A program made the translations under genes and the position numbers. DNA of 35,887 nt from an uncultured Eubacteriales bacterium. GTDB taxonomy: Bacteria > Bacillota > Clostridia > Peptostreptococcales > Anaerovoracaceae. The DNA is taken from the NCBI GenBank assembly GCA_902779185.1, contig CACZAM010000022.1:1-35887 (forward strand), in the 5' to 3' direction. The notes beneath the pieces are model-generated. The model was given only the letters and a program-made list of their open reading frames with translations, was not told the DNA's origin and searched no databases. This document shows, piece after piece, positions 8,436-18,200 of the stretch (the first letter of the stretch is position 1; each line of letters opens with the position of its first letter).

Positions 8436-9550
8436 TGCTTCACCGCTTCTTCGTACTTCTCCCGCAGCTTCTTTGCGAGCCACGGGTTTTTCTTCACGCC
8501 GATACCCTCTTCATATATGTCAATAAGTTCTTCCATAGCGTATATATTGCCCGCATCCGCGGCTTCCGTAAGGTAACGGACCGATGACGCGGCGTCTCCT
8601 TCTGTCTCGAAGCCGTACAGCAGATCGACTCCCAGGTAGAAGCCGTGTCCGCGCTTGTCCTCTGTCTCCTTGTATGCGGCCTCTCGCATCTTCTCTTCAG
8701 TCAGATCATCACATGCTGCATCGCAGGCTTTCATTACAACTCTGACCGAAGCGGCCAGGCTCACCGGTCTCTTGCGGCGCTTTTCATACCACTCGACCAC
8801 CCTCTTCGCGAACCAGTCCAGAGTATCGAAGAATATCTTGCCAGTCGACTGCGGATGCTCGTCTGCATACTGTCTGAACATGAAGGCATCGTAGATGCTG
8901 CGGATAATGTCTTCCCGGGAGGCTTCTTTTGCCTGATCCATATAATAACCCTTCAGCTTCTCTGTAGGATCGCTGTCCCACGAGCGCTCGGTTTTAGGAG
9001 CCGCCCACTCCGCAAGCATCTCGTCGCTTATCTCCGGGAGCTTCCGGATCCACTCCGCTGCCTCGTCCGCAAAAGGTCCGTTTCTTTCGATCATCTCGCG
9101 GCACAGCTGCTCTATGTCTTCCCTGCTCATGTGAGACTTCAGCCCGTAATTACCCGGGTTGTAAATGTCAATGACAGGAGGCTCCGGACAGCTTATGCCG
9201 GTAATGCGGCAGAACGCGGGATATGCAAGCTCGTAAGGCGCCTCGTAGGCAGCTTTTTCAAGAGTCCAGTAGTCGGTCTCTCTCATCACCTGCTCGTGCA
9301 CAACGAAGTGCCTCTGATAGATTTTATCTTCGCTGTAAGCGCATCCTATCCCTCCTATGGAATCCGGAACTTCGGACACGCCAAGCGCCTTCATGGCCCA
9401 CTTGCTCACATCAGGATTGCCGTAGACGGCCATGTACTCGAGCAGGCATCTGTCCTTGCGCCTGTCAAGCCTGCGGGTGTCCATCTTTATGAAATATTCG
9501 TCCATCCAGCGGTCCCAGTTGTCTTCCAGGAACATCCTAAACCCTATCAT
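8432..9550 (-). CDS. Unknown helical protein with C-terminal Sel1 repeats
   Basis: 372 aa, preceded by GGGGTGA about 10 nt before the ATG. The first about 230 residues are not recognised (aromatic-rich, several Trp such as NWDRWMDEY and DYWTLEKAAYE). The last about 75 residues carry a Sel1-type repeat (GFYLGVDLLYGFETEGD, then YAMEELIDIYEEGIGV). It resembles the Sel1 segment behind the TIR domains of the neighbouring proteins (FYIGLAYLNGINTEVD). That shared module suggests interaction with, or descent from, the same scaffold. The stop overlaps the start of the phosphatase-TIR gene by ATGA, implying translational coupling. Confidence 0.6.
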   Translation of the reverse strand: MIGFRMFLEDNWDRWMDEYFIKMDTRRLDRRKDRCLLEYMAVYGNPDVSKWAMKALGVSEVPDSIGGIGCAYSEDKIYQRHFVVHEQVMRETDYWTLEKAAYEAPYELAYPAFCRITGISCPEPPVIDIYNPGNYGLKSHMSREDIEQLCREMIERNGPFADEAAEWIRKLPEISDEMLAEWAAPKTERSWDSDPTEKLKGYYMDQAKEASREDIIRSIYDAFMFRQYADEHPQSTGKIFFDTLDWFAKRVVEWYEKRRKRPVSLAASVRVVMKACDAACDDLTEEKMREAAYKETEDKRGHGFYLGVDLLYGFETEGDAASSVRYLTEAADAGNIYAMEELIDIYEEGIGVKKNPWLAKKLREKYEEAVKQ

Positions 9551-9643
9551 CTGTCATTTCACCCCGTAGTCACTGCAGCCTAAATTTTGCGGAGCTTGTT
9601 GAGCAGCAAGGTCAACTGTGAAAAGTCCCATGTCAGTCCTCCA

Positions 9644-12151
9644 TTACATCAGGTTCTCCAGAATAGCAAGACGCTGCGCGTATGTCTCATTCTCCGGGTG
9701 TTCTTTGGTGAGCTTATTCCATACGTAATACGCCTGATCGAACGCGCTGCCGCTGCCTGTCATGCGGAAAAAGTTGAAATACAGCACCCCGAGGTCATCC
9801 CAGTGCACAGGGTCATTTGTCTCCTGTACAAGAGCAACGCAGGCGTTCATGCCCTCCATATAATACTCATGCGCCATGTGGTAATCGTTCATATCCGCGC
9901 ATATGGCGCCGAGATAGTTGCAGCTTAGTTCTACATCGCGCCTGGCATCAGGTGTGCCGAGAGTCTTCGCAAGCTCTTTCGCTATTTTGTAGTCTCTCTC
10001 GAAATACTCCCTGGCTTTCTCAAGCTCGCCGGCGTCTTTGTATAACATCGCAAGGCGGTTGCAGCTTACTGAAAGGTTTCTCTTATCTTCAGCCGAGCCG
10101 GATTCATTGGCTCTCTTCTCATCGATTTCGAGCCCGGCCTTGAAGTAATAATCAGCTTCGTCATACTGTTTCGCGTCCAGATGAAATTCACCCGCTCTTG
10201 TACACATCTTCGAAAGCTCCTCTTCATGGACCGGCAGTCCTGTCTTTTCGAAGAGTTCGTCTGCCGTGTAAACAGCCTGCTCAAAAGCATTCGCTGCCTC
10301 GCGGATCCGGCCTGTCTTCGAGTAGAGGTAAGCAAGTTTCTCCCAGATGACGGAGATGTCACGCTTTGCCCAGTCCGCGCCGGTCTCCCTGTCGACCGTC
10401 TCTCTGAGCCTGCGGCTTTCCAGATACTTTTCCTCAGCAGCCGCGTAATCCTGCATCTCAAAAGCAGTGTCTCCAAGCATCGCCTCGACTATATACTCAT
10501 CGCGGATGTTTGCCGCGGTCGGCTCTCGCCTCACCGTTTCAAGGATGATCTCACGAGCTTCGGAATAACGCTCTTTTGCCTTTTCGAGGTCGCCTGTCAT
10601 GCGGTATACCTGCCCGAGCTTCTGACAGCTTATGGCATAGTCTCTTCTGAATACCTCATCCGAAGTCTCCTCTGCCAGCACTCTGGCAGCGCGCCAGCCG
10701 GATTCGAAAAGTACCCCGGCTTTTTCATACTCCTGCCTCAGCAGATACACGTCACCCAGCTTGTTGCATGCCACCGAAGTATCTCTGTAGAGATCCGCAA
10801 GCGGAAACAACTCTGTATACTTATCGGCTAAGCGCAGCATCCTTTCATAGTTCTCCACAGCGGCGTTGTCATCGCCCTGCTCAGTGAGGAAGTTGCCGAG
10901 CTGTCCGAGCCTGTAAAGGAACAGATGCGCGTTTTCTGCGGTCTCGTCCTTATTCAGTCTCTCTTCGGTCAGATCGATCAGCTTCTGCTGCCATTCGATC
11001 GCCTTCGCGTAGTCGCGCGGTACGGCTATTCCTGAGCGGTACAGTCTGACAAGCCTGTCCATGGCCGGCTCGAACCTGTCATCCGCAGCCGATGCGATGA
11101 GATCGAATGCCCTGGACGGGTCCACCTCCGTGTTTATGCCGTTGAGGTATGCCAGGCCTATATAATACTTGTGCGCGGCTTCGCGCTCCGCTTTCTGCTC
11201 AGCGCTCAGATCCTCCGCATCCTCTCCGCAGGCATCAGGCGCATCCAGGAATGAAAGCGACTCATCGAGGGCCAGCTCGTCCCACGCGTTGATACACTCC
11301 GGCAGATCATCGAACTTGAGAAGCAAGGCGCCGCGGTCCGTCCTGTCGAGCTCTGCGGCTATTATCGTTTTGCCGCGCTCCAGAGCCTCAGGATATTCCC
11401 TTCTGACTACGTAGTTTTCTTCACCTGCGGCATTTAGCGCAACGATGTTAGGCGTCACGGCAAGTATGAACAGGTCGCTCCTGTCCATGGCTTCGAATAT
11501 CTCGCTTTCGAACGATCTTCCCGGGACCAGATAGTCGTCATACCAGACGGCTACATCATAGTACTTCTGCAGGCTGTGTATGCGGCGGATGAGGCTTCGG
11601 ACGTAATCCCTGTCCACCTTGCGGTAGCTCAGGAAGATGCAGGCCTGGAATTCATCCTTTATCTTCGCGCTTTCTTCATCGCTTATAAGGAAATAGTCAA
11701 GGTGCTCCTTAAGTTTAGCTCTGTAGCCCTCGTCATTGCCCGTGAATTCGTTCCTGTCAAGGCAGTGCAGGCTCTCTATGCCGAGCCCCGCGCACAGGGC
11801 ATTGAAAGAATCGATCACGCTCTCCCCGGGTATCACCGGAAGTACCGGGATGCCGTGAGCGAGCGCAAAGAGTATCTCCCTGTCGCGTGACGTGTTCTGC
11901 TCTGACATGTAATCAGGCGTGCAGACGAGAACAAAAAGCTGCATCTGCCCCAGCTCGGCTTCTCTTATCTCTGCTCCTACAGGTATGACGCCGTCATCGT
12001 ACATGTATACCGCGCAGTTATTGATGTGCAGAATATCTTCGCAAAGCTCAGATACCGGTCCGTCAAGGTCGGTCCTATAAAAGCTCATGTAGACACGCGG
12101 CTTCCCGTACGTGGAGGAGCCTTCGCGGGTCCTGTGAATAAGCTCTGACAT
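9644..12151 (-). CDS. Double-TIR / Sel1-TPR protein
   Basis: 835 aa with AGGAG just before the ATG. TIR 1 at about 17-110 (KPRVYMSFYRTD; GQMQLFVLVCTP) has Glu92 at the expected catalytic position (SRDREILFA). TIR 2 at about 169-290 (CIFLSYRKVDRD; YLVPGRSF; LAVTPNI) has Glu252 in RREYPEA. Sel1-like repeats and then an extended TPR series fill the rest (repeated RDTSVACNKLGDVY, RDYAISCQKLGQVY and RNLSVSCNRLAMLY type units). Both TIR domains could be catalytic, unlike the paralogue at 3.8-6.5 kb. TPRs usually bind partner proteins or peptides and may hold the trigger-sensing function (inference). Confidence 0.8.
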   Translation of the reverse strand: MSELIHRTREGSSTYGKPRVYMSFYRTDLDGPVSELCEDILHINNCAVYMYDDGVIPVGAEIREAELGQMQLFVLVCTPDYMSEQNTSRDREILFALAHGIPVLPVIPGESVIDSFNALCAGLGIESLHCLDRNEFTGNDEGYRAKLKEHLDYFLISDEESAKIKDEFQACIFLSYRKVDRDYVRSLIRRIHSLQKYYDVAVWYDDYLVPGRSFESEIFEAMDRSDLFILAVTPNIVALNAAGEENYVVRREYPEALERGKTIIAAELDRTDRGALLLKFDDLPECINAWDELALDESLSFLDAPDACGEDAEDLSAEQKAEREAAHKYYIGLAYLNGINTEVDPSRAFDLIASAADDRFEPAMDRLVRLYRSGIAVPRDYAKAIEWQQKLIDLTEERLNKDETAENAHLFLYRLGQLGNFLTEQGDDNAAVENYERMLRLADKYTELFPLADLYRDTSVACNKLGDVYLLRQEYEKAGVLFESGWRAARVLAEETSDEVFRRDYAISCQKLGQVYRMTGDLEKAKERYSEAREIILETVRREPTAANIRDEYIVEAMLGDTAFEMQDYAAAEEKYLESRRLRETVDRETGADWAKRDISVIWEKLAYLYSKTGRIREAANAFEQAVYTADELFEKTGLPVHEEELSKMCTRAGEFHLDAKQYDEADYYFKAGLEIDEKRANESGSAEDKRNLSVSCNRLAMLYKDAGELEKAREYFERDYKIAKELAKTLGTPDARRDVELSCNYLGAICADMNDYHMAHEYYMEGMNACVALVQETNDPVHWDDLGVLYFNFFRMTGSGSAFDQAYYVWNKLTKEHPENETYAQRLAILENLM

Positions 12152-12166
12152 TACTGTCTCCTTTTG

Positions 12167-12418
12167 CTATCCAAGGAATTTTTCAAACTTTTCAACGATC
12201 GAAGCTGAGATTACAGCCATCGGCTCCCCGGGAGCGTTCGCAACCACATTCCTGAACGGCACTATCAGTTCCTTCACGTCGCTGCGGGTGAGATAACCGT
12301 CCAGGTTCGCCCTGTCCAGCATATCTTTCCTTCTCCAGTCCATGATGATCATGTTCACATGACCCAGCTCGGCGGGTGTCAATTCCTTTTTTGTATCGAA
12401 TCTCATTTTTTTAAGCAT
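12167..12418 (-). CDS. Small unknown protein
   Basis: 83 aa, preceded by GAGGAGG 7 nt before the ATG. Basic N-terminus (MLKKMRFDTKKEL), otherwise amphipathic helices and no membrane segment or Cys/His pattern. It sits 15 nt upstream of a double-TIR gene and 14 nt downstream of the LRR gene, so it is certainly part of the operon. I do not recognise a family. Its small size and position would fit a regulatory or adaptor peptide, but nothing in the sequence shows this. Confidence 0.6.
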   Translation of the reverse strand: MLKKMRFDTKKELTPAELGHVNMIIMDWRRKDMLDRANLDGYLTRSDVKELIVPFRNVVANAPGEPMAVISASIVEKFEKFLG

Positions 12419-12432
12419 AAGTTGTTCCTCCT

Positions 12433-13389
12433 CTAAAACGCGTCCCAGGCCTCATGCGGAACGCCGGTCGCCTCGCAGTACTCCCAGGTATATGAATCCT
12501 CAGGGCAGTAGACCGTAAGATTTGCGCAGCCATCGAATACCCACGAGTCAAGGCTTGCCACGCTCTCCGGCATGTATACCTTCTCAAGATTCATGCAGTT
12601 GTAGAAAGCGGATCTCTCGATGATCATGACCCCGTCAGGGATGGTGATCTCCCTGAGGCTGCGGCAGCCGTAAAATGCCTGATCGCCTATGCGTGTCACG
12701 GTCTCCGGTATTATTATTTCTTCCGCCCTGATGCATCCGGAGAACGCGCGGGACCCGATCTTCATTACCCCTTCGGGCAGCTCGATCTTGCTCACGGCGC
12801 TCCACTCGAAAGCCCAGTCGCCGATCTCCATCAGATCTTCAGACAGCACCGCTTCGCCGGTACGCCCCGCAGGGTACTTTACCAGCACCTCGCCGAATTT
12901 GTCATAGAGAACGCCGTCGACCGATGAGTAATCATTATTGTCCTCATCTACTTCTATCTCCTTGAGACCCATGCAGTACGTGAACGCCTGCGGCCCTATC
13001 GATGTGACTCCTGCCGGGATCCTTATCCGCTCGAGAGCCATGCATCCCGAGAACGCCATGTCGCAGATCTCCTCAAGCGACTCAGGCAGGCTGACCTCTC
13101 TCAGCTTGCCGCACTGGTCAAAGGTATTCGGCGGTATCCTCGTAACGCCTTCAGGGATCGCAATGGTCTCGAGTGTTTTGTCCTTCGCGTGTGACGGACA
13201 GTCGCCCGAGGGCGCGGCATCCTCCTCTGCAAGCAGTTCACCGAACATCTCCTTAAAGTCTGACAATTCGAGCATCGCTTTGGTCAGCTCCTGATCCTTG
13301 AAGTTTTCATAGTTTTCTGCCACGTCGCTCTTTTCCAGATCAGCGCTCAGGATGGATCTCATGATTTGTTTCATATGTTCTGACGCCAT
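12433..13389 (-). CDS. BspA-type leucine-rich repeat protein (cytoplasmic)
   Basis: 318 aa with an ideal AGGAGG site. From about residue 75 to the end there are repeats of about 23 residues of the BspA/LRR_5 type (IPEGVTRIPPNTFDQCGKL, LPESLEEICDMAFSGCMAL, IPAGVTSIGPQAFTYCMGL and so on). The first about 70 residues are acidic and helical. No signal peptide or anchor is present, in contrast to the many secreted BspA proteins, so it probably acts inside the cell as a binding scaffold. Being inside a TIR/TPR operon it may serve as a recognition partner, as LRRs do in eukaryotic immune receptors. This is analogy only. Confidence 0.75.
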   Translation of the reverse strand: MASEHMKQIMRSILSADLEKSDVAENYENFKDQELTKAMLELSDFKEMFGELLAEEDAAPSGDCPSHAKDKTLETIAIPEGVTRIPPNTFDQCGKLREVSLPESLEEICDMAFSGCMALERIRIPAGVTSIGPQAFTYCMGLKEIEVDEDNNDYSSVDGVLYDKFGEVLVKYPAGRTGEAVLSEDLMEIGDWAFEWSAVSKIELPEGVMKIGSRAFSGCIRAEEIIIPETVTRIGDQAFYGCRSLREITIPDGVMIIERSAFYNCMNLEKVYMPESVASLDSWVFDGCANLTVYCPEDSYTWEYCEATGVPHEAWDAF

Positions 13390-13424
13390 ATATGACCTCC
13401 TGTAAGGATTGTGGATTGCGCGCC

Positions 13425-13889
13425 CTAATACTCAGGGTGAACGAGGATCAGGATGTAGTAATCATCTCCGTCTTTGTTGCCCTCGATAGGTATAAGCGGA
13501 CTGTCGCCCTTCATGTACGTGTTTCCCTCTGAATGCTGTATGTACCCTGTAAGCAGAGACTGCAGATCATATTCACCGAATAACGCGTCAGGATAGGCCG
13601 AGCACCATACAAGGTCCACGTGCCCTTCTGTCAGAAGGTTTTCCGCGAATTCAGGATGGTTCATTGCCGCATGGATCGTGATATTCTGCGCCTCCTTGAG
13701 ATCGATGTTTCCCCTGGAGATCACATAGATCCTGTCAGTAACAAACTTTGGTTCCGCGATCGGTCCCAGATCATCCAGCGAAAGGCTGAACGTGCCGTCG
13801 GCATTCTGCTTGAATCCCGGGATCCCCGTAGGATCAGTAAAAATACTGGCTGCCGGTTCTTCTTTCTTTTTCTTCTTGTTCCAGAACAT
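13425..13889 (-). CDS. Unknown protein with Lys-rich N-terminus
   Basis: 154 aa, AGGAG 6 nt before the ATG. It begins MFWNKKKKKEE, a strongly basic tail, followed by an alpha/beta-looking domain ending YYILILVHPEY. No known motif was seen. The basic start could contact nucleic acid or membrane. It lies between a double-TIR gene (51 nt upstream) and the LRR gene, in the same direction. The body has some flavour of SseB-like proteins (DLGPIAEPKFVTDRIYVIS, then LLTEGHVDLVW), but I would not assign it. Confidence 0.55.
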   Translation of the reverse strand: MFWNKKKKKEEPAASIFTDPTGIPGFKQNADGTFSLSLDDLGPIAEPKFVTDRIYVISRGNIDLKEAQNITIHAAMNHPEFAENLLTEGHVDLVWCSAYPDALFGEYDLQSLLTGYIQHSEGNTYMKGDSPLIPIEGNKDGDDYYILILVHPEY

Positions 13890-13940
13890 TGTCCTGCTCC
13901 TTTCTGCGGCATGGCCGCTTAACCGTTTTGCTTAACCGTT

Positions 13941-16487
13941 TTATCTGATACTGTCTAAAAGATTCTGTACTGAGTCATGCGCGCTCACATATTCAGAGGC
14001 GTTGTTGGTCATCTCCATCAGCAGCTCGTAGATGCGCTCTGCCTTCTCACAGTAGTCGAGCCGTTTTTCCGCCGGAATGCGCTCAGACAGCCCAAGCCTG
14101 AAATTGGCCAGCGCCAGATCCTCAAGCACCCTGTAGTCATCAGTCTCCTGTGCCAGAGGTATGAGTATTTTAAGAGCGCTTTTGTTGTTGACATCGGCAA
14201 CAGGCTGATGGCCCCGCTCCTTATTTATATCTGCGATCCTCATGTGGCTCTTTGCAAGGTTGTGCCTCGACGACGGATCCTTTACCAGCCTCGCGGATCT
14301 CATGTCCATCTCGAGAGCATCTGTCAGATAGCGGGTGGCATTGGTGAGATCATCTGTCCTGAGATAGATGGAGCCGATCTTGTCGAGCAGACCCGATGTC
14401 ACATGCATCAGCCGTATGTCGTTGCGATACTCCTTACCGGCGTCCCTGCAAACAGCCAGACCCTTATTAAAAAATTCCAGCGCGTTACGTATGGACCCTT
14501 GTATAGCTTCCTCTATCTCGCCGAACCGCCTGTACACGTTCGCGGTCAGAATCAAAGCGCTGTATCTGTTGGAGCTGTTCATCAGACCGGCACAGACATC
14601 GAGGACCTCATTGTAGAGGTTCTTTGCTTTTTCGACCGCAGAGTCGTCTCCCCTGTATATCCTCAGCAGCATGTTATCTGCGATGGCGAATGTATCGATC
14701 GCTCCGACCATCGTGTGTGAATTGTCACCCTCTATCTCGTTGAGGCGGGAACGTGCCTCGGTATACTTTTCTATATATACGTCCGCATCGTCCGGATCGG
14801 TATTCTTGAGGAAGTCCGCGAGATTCATGTATGCGTCAGCCAATGACTTAAGTGCTTCCACCTCTCCGGTAGCCGCCTCGAGGCGTTCGCACGCGTCTAC
14901 TCTGGCCCTTGCGTATCTGATCACGTCTGTATGTCTCTTCAGCTGTATGAACACCATGACCAGCAAATTGTATATACGAACGCGGACGCGGAGCATCGCG
15001 ATATCCTCCGGGCTTCCGTCCGGGGCCGCTTCATCTTCCAGTGCCAGTCCATTCTCTATGACGAATCCGGCTGCAAGATCACCCGCGTCAGCGTACAATC
15101 CCGAATTGAACATCAGGACAGCGAGATTGAGTACGCTCTCGCAGTACTTGCCCAGAGATGCGTCCTCATACATCGCCTGCATCTTCTTACGCTGTTCAAT
15201 GGCCTTCCAGCGGGTATCAAGAAGAGCCTCTTCATTGCCGAGAATACTGTAGATGCTGCCTTTCTCGTCATACACATCCGCCAGCGCGTTGTCGTTCCTG
15301 AGCGAACTGCCCTCCAGCGGCTTCAGGGCAGCCTCCGCCTTTTCGCAGTAAGCGAGCGCAGCATCCAGATCCCTTGTGATGCCGCTGCCGAGGTGGTACA
15401 TCGTTATGAGTTTGACCCAGGCTTCGCAGCAGCCGTTCTCCGCCGACATGCGGAATATGTCTGCTGCCTTTGCCGGATCGGGCTCTGTGCGGATCCCGTT
15501 CCGGTACGCGAGGGCGATGTAGTAAAGGTGTTCTCCGTCATCATTGAGGAGATCCTTTTCGTCTATCCCCGCGTCTTCAATAAGTCGCTGCCGGAGCGTC
15601 ACTCCGAAGGAGTCCGCGTCGTCAGGGTCCACCATCAGAGCGTTTATACCCGGGTAAAGCGTCTCGAGGTTATCGAGCGACTTCTGATCGAAGCGCTTCA
15701 TCTCCGCCGCGACCAGCGGCTTGTTCTTTCTCACCGCGTCCGGATACTCATGATCGGCGACGTAGTTGCCGGGCTCCTCGAAAGCCGGCGACACGCTCAT
15801 GATGAACACATCGCTGTCATTGAGCGCCGCCATGATGTTTTCATCGAAGGACTCTCCCGGGATCAGGTATTCGTCGTACCAGATCGCGGTATCCCTGCAG
15901 ACATCCACGCTGTGGATCCTGCGCATCAGCTCCTGCGCGAAAGCCCTGTCCTTCTTGCGGTAGCTGAGGAACACCTTCGATGAGAACTCCTCGTGGATGC
16001 GCTCGGTATCTGACTCGCTGATCAGGACCGACGCGAGGAATGTCGCCAGCTTGTCCTGATATCTGAGGGCTGTCGGGTCTCTGTCGTATTTGTTGAGGAA
16101 CTGCAGCCCGCCGAAAACCTCCGTGCTGTTGAACTCCCCGGTGAGTTCACCTGTTTCATCTTCTTCGAACATGATCGGCAGCACCGGGATATTGAGCCTT
16201 ACCGCCGCCGGGATCTCGGTATCAAGCGCCCTGCTTCGCTCCCTCAGGAGCTTCCGCGTGACCGGAACCACCACCATCCTCATATCGCTGAGCATGTCCT
16301 CAAGCTCCCCTTCGGCCAGACTCCTGTCCGGCTCATCATCATAAAAAACGGCGCAGTTTTCCTGCGCCGCAAAAATATCCGCACAAACCGACTTGAGATA
16401 CAGTTCGAGATCATCCTTATGACAGCTGACATAAATCCTCGGCTGCAAGCCGGTCAGCGTTCCTGTTCTGGTTATATGCTGAAACAT
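13941..16487 (-). CDS. Double-TIR / TPR protein
   Basis: 848 aa, AGGAGG 5-6 nt before the ATG and only 18 nt after the Ro60 stop codon. TIR 1 at about 16-115 (PRIYVSCHKDD; SDMRMVVVPVT) keeps Glu91 (LDTEIPAA). TIR 2 at about 170-285 (VFLSYRKKDRAF; YLIPGESF; MSVSPAF) keeps Glu247 (DHEYPDA). A short Sel1-type part (YIALAYRNGIRTEPD) and a TPR array follow. Immediate coupling behind the TROVE gene suggests that the TIR protein acts on, or is activated by, the Ro/Y-RNA particle (inference). TIR products would be NAD hydrolysis or an NAD-derived signal. Confidence 0.8.
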   Translation of the reverse strand: MFQHITRTGTLTGLQPRIYVSCHKDDLELYLKSVCADIFAAQENCAVFYDDEPDRSLAEGELEDMLSDMRMVVVPVTRKLLRERSRALDTEIPAAVRLNIPVLPIMFEEDETGELTGEFNSTEVFGGLQFLNKYDRDPTALRYQDKLATFLASVLISESDTERIHEEFSSKVFLSYRKKDRAFAQELMRRIHSVDVCRDTAIWYDEYLIPGESFDENIMAALNDSDVFIMSVSPAFEEPGNYVADHEYPDAVRKNKPLVAAEMKRFDQKSLDNLETLYPGINALMVDPDDADSFGVTLRQRLIEDAGIDEKDLLNDDGEHLYYIALAYRNGIRTEPDPAKAADIFRMSAENGCCEAWVKLITMYHLGSGITRDLDAALAYCEKAEAALKPLEGSSLRNDNALADVYDEKGSIYSILGNEEALLDTRWKAIEQRKKMQAMYEDASLGKYCESVLNLAVLMFNSGLYADAGDLAAGFVIENGLALEDEAAPDGSPEDIAMLRVRVRIYNLLVMVFIQLKRHTDVIRYARARVDACERLEAATGEVEALKSLADAYMNLADFLKNTDPDDADVYIEKYTEARSRLNEIEGDNSHTMVGAIDTFAIADNMLLRIYRGDDSAVEKAKNLYNEVLDVCAGLMNSSNRYSALILTANVYRRFGEIEEAIQGSIRNALEFFNKGLAVCRDAGKEYRNDIRLMHVTSGLLDKIGSIYLRTDDLTNATRYLTDALEMDMRSARLVKDPSSRHNLAKSHMRIADINKERGHQPVADVNNKSALKILIPLAQETDDYRVLEDLALANFRLGLSERIPAEKRLDYCEKAERIYELLMEMTNNASEYVSAHDSVQNLLDSIR

Positions 16488-16505
16488 TGTCTGCCTCCTG
16501 CCGTC

Positions 16506-18152
16506 TTACTGAGCTTCGATCTCGTCCCACAGTTTTATCATGGCGTCGGCGAACACGGCCTCCTTGCCTGTCCAGCCGTACATGATGCTTGTTCTGTATC
16601 CGTACTCAGGCACGCATACATTGGTGTAGCCCGCGGTCTGTACGCAGAAAACGTTGACCTTAGGGTTGACCTTGCTGCGGTACTCAGCTATCAGCTTGGC
16701 GACATCGACATAGTCTCTGAAGCCGCCCGGACATGCGTAGCCCAGCTCGGAGTACTCCTTGATACCCTCCGATGTACCGTACAGGCCTCCGTGACCTGCC
16801 TGCATGTCGGAGTAGATGAAGATATTGTCCCAGTGCTCTTTCTTTTTGATGGCATCGCGAAAGAATATCCATATTCCGTTCTCAGTATCTCCGCCGACAT
16901 CTCCGTATCTTTTGGCCGAGATCTCTTTCGCATCTTTCAGAACGCCTCCGCGTTTGCCGACCGGATATACGATGAGCTTGTTGCCGAACTTGCCGACATA
17001 ACCCTCATCGGAATTGCGCGCGGTTATGACGCTCGAGAGGTTGTCGATCTCAGCAACGACTGTTCTTCCGTACTCACTTGTGAAAGCTCCCCATGCGCTT
17101 CCGCTGTTGTCGGACAGGCACATGGTCTTTCCCTTGAGCTGAGGCAGGTTCTCACATGCGATGTCCATGCAGTCCTCGAGAGCGTCGAGGAGCTGCGGTC
17201 TGTGGCTGGCTCCCGAACCGGCCAGTGCCTCACGCGCCGAGTAGTAACGGAACGGGAACTGTCTGCCGCCCTTTACGCCTCTCTTGAGATCGTCTGTTAC
17301 GGTTTTGCAGAACTCGGCGTCCTCTATCTCCGTGAATATGCCGCGGAGGTTTCTGAGAAGCGCCATGTGTCTCATTACACCTGCGCCGTAGATCTCTCTC
17401 CAGCCGCTGCCGGTCGAGCGCATGGTCTCCCATGTGCTCTCCTCGCCGCTTACCTTTACATCGCCTGTTCTCATCAGCTCGTCGAGTACAGGGCTGTTGG
17501 CGTGCGAGATGCGTACGACATCTATGATGCCGATGCCTGTGTTTTTGTATTTATGTACCTGGTACGCGTTGAGGCTCTCGAGCTTTGCCGCCCAGCTTCT
17601 CTTGAGGATGCTTGGGATGCCCTTCTTGGAGCCCTTCCAGTACAGGTAGTACATCAGCTGCGATGCAGGCTCGTCCGCACGGAGCATTACCTCCGCGTTG
17701 ATGCGGGCGAACTCACCCGGGTTCTCATCAGTGAACTTATTTCTGTATGGATGCATCGCGGCTCTTACCATGATGACCTGAGGATTGAGGCGCATGTTGT
17801 ACTTTCTGCGGAGAACAACTGCCCATCTCAGGGTCTTCTCATAGTCGTAGTCCAGCGCTGCGTCGATAACCAGCTCCATTACCTCCGAGGTATTCTTGCC
17901 GTCGAAGTGATCTCCGATGACAGCGAAATCCTTGAACAGCTTGTGGAGGCGGAATACACCGTCAGGGATAGTCGCAGGCGCGAACTTGCCGTCACGGTAG
18001 TACTGCGGCTCCGCGAAAATGCTCGATGCCGTTACCATCTTAAGTGTGTCGAGCGGGTTGATCTTATACGAGATTCCGCCCATGTAGTTAACTTCAGCGC
18101 CGGTCTTCTCGACCCATCTGGTCTCTTTGACTTTTCTTATCAGCTTGCTCAT
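16506..18152 (-). CDS. rsr: TROVE/vWA protein, Ro60 orthologue
   Basis: 548 aa with GGAGG 8 nt before the ATG. The N-terminal about 330 residues have the alpha-helical TROVE (HEAT-like ring) character: LRWAVVLRRKYNMRLNPQ, SWAAKLESLNAYQVHKY, MALLRNLRGIF. The C-terminal domain is a vWA fold with a MIDAS motif in LSDNSGSA (DxSxS-like) and YSDMQ further on. Ro proteins bind misfolded RNA ends in the central ring and Y RNAs on the outside, and work with exonucleases in RNA quality control. A Y RNA gene lies about 210 nt upstream on the same strand, which strongly supports the assignment. The symbol rsr follows bacterial Ro usage. Confidence 0.9.
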   Translation of the reverse strand: MSKLIRKVKETRWVEKTGAEVNYMGGISYKINPLDTLKMVTASSIFAEPQYYRDGKFAPATIPDGVFRLHKLFKDFAVIGDHFDGKNTSEVMELVIDAALDYDYEKTLRWAVVLRRKYNMRLNPQVIMVRAAMHPYRNKFTDENPGEFARINAEVMLRADEPASQLMYYLYWKGSKKGIPSILKRSWAAKLESLNAYQVHKYKNTGIGIIDVVRISHANSPVLDELMRTGDVKVSGEESTWETMRSTGSGWREIYGAGVMRHMALLRNLRGIFTEIEDAEFCKTVTDDLKRGVKGGRQFPFRYYSAREALAGSGASHRPQLLDALEDCMDIACENLPQLKGKTMCLSDNSGSAWGAFTSEYGRTVVAEIDNLSSVITARNSDEGYVGKFGNKLIVYPVGKRGGVLKDAKEISAKRYGDVGGDTENGIWIFFRDAIKKKEHWDNIFIYSDMQAGHGGLYGTSEGIKEYSELGYACPGGFRDYVDVAKLIAEYRSKVNPKVNVFCVQTAGYTNVCVPEYGYRTSIMYGWTGKEAVFADAMIKLWDEIEAQ

Positions 18153-18173
18153 AACTCAATACCTCCTTTCCGC

Positions 18174-18193
18174 TCCGGGCAGTGATGCCCGGG
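18174..18193 (-). promoter_or_regulatory. Hairpin just upstream of the Ro60 ribosome site
   Basis: The 7-bp stem CCGGGCA/TGCCCGG with a 4-nt loop ends a few bases before GGAAAGGAGG and could control ribosome access to the Ro60 gene. There is no U-run, so it is not a terminator. Confidence 0.45.
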
Positions 18194-18200
18194 AATATAT

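Noticed and set aside
16419-18185. Long plus-strand open frame (588 codons) over the Ro60 gene
   Set aside because: It is antisense to a gene with clear TROVE and vWA motifs, has no good ribosome site and no recognisable domain. Several similar long antisense frames over the TIR genes were dismissed for the same reason.
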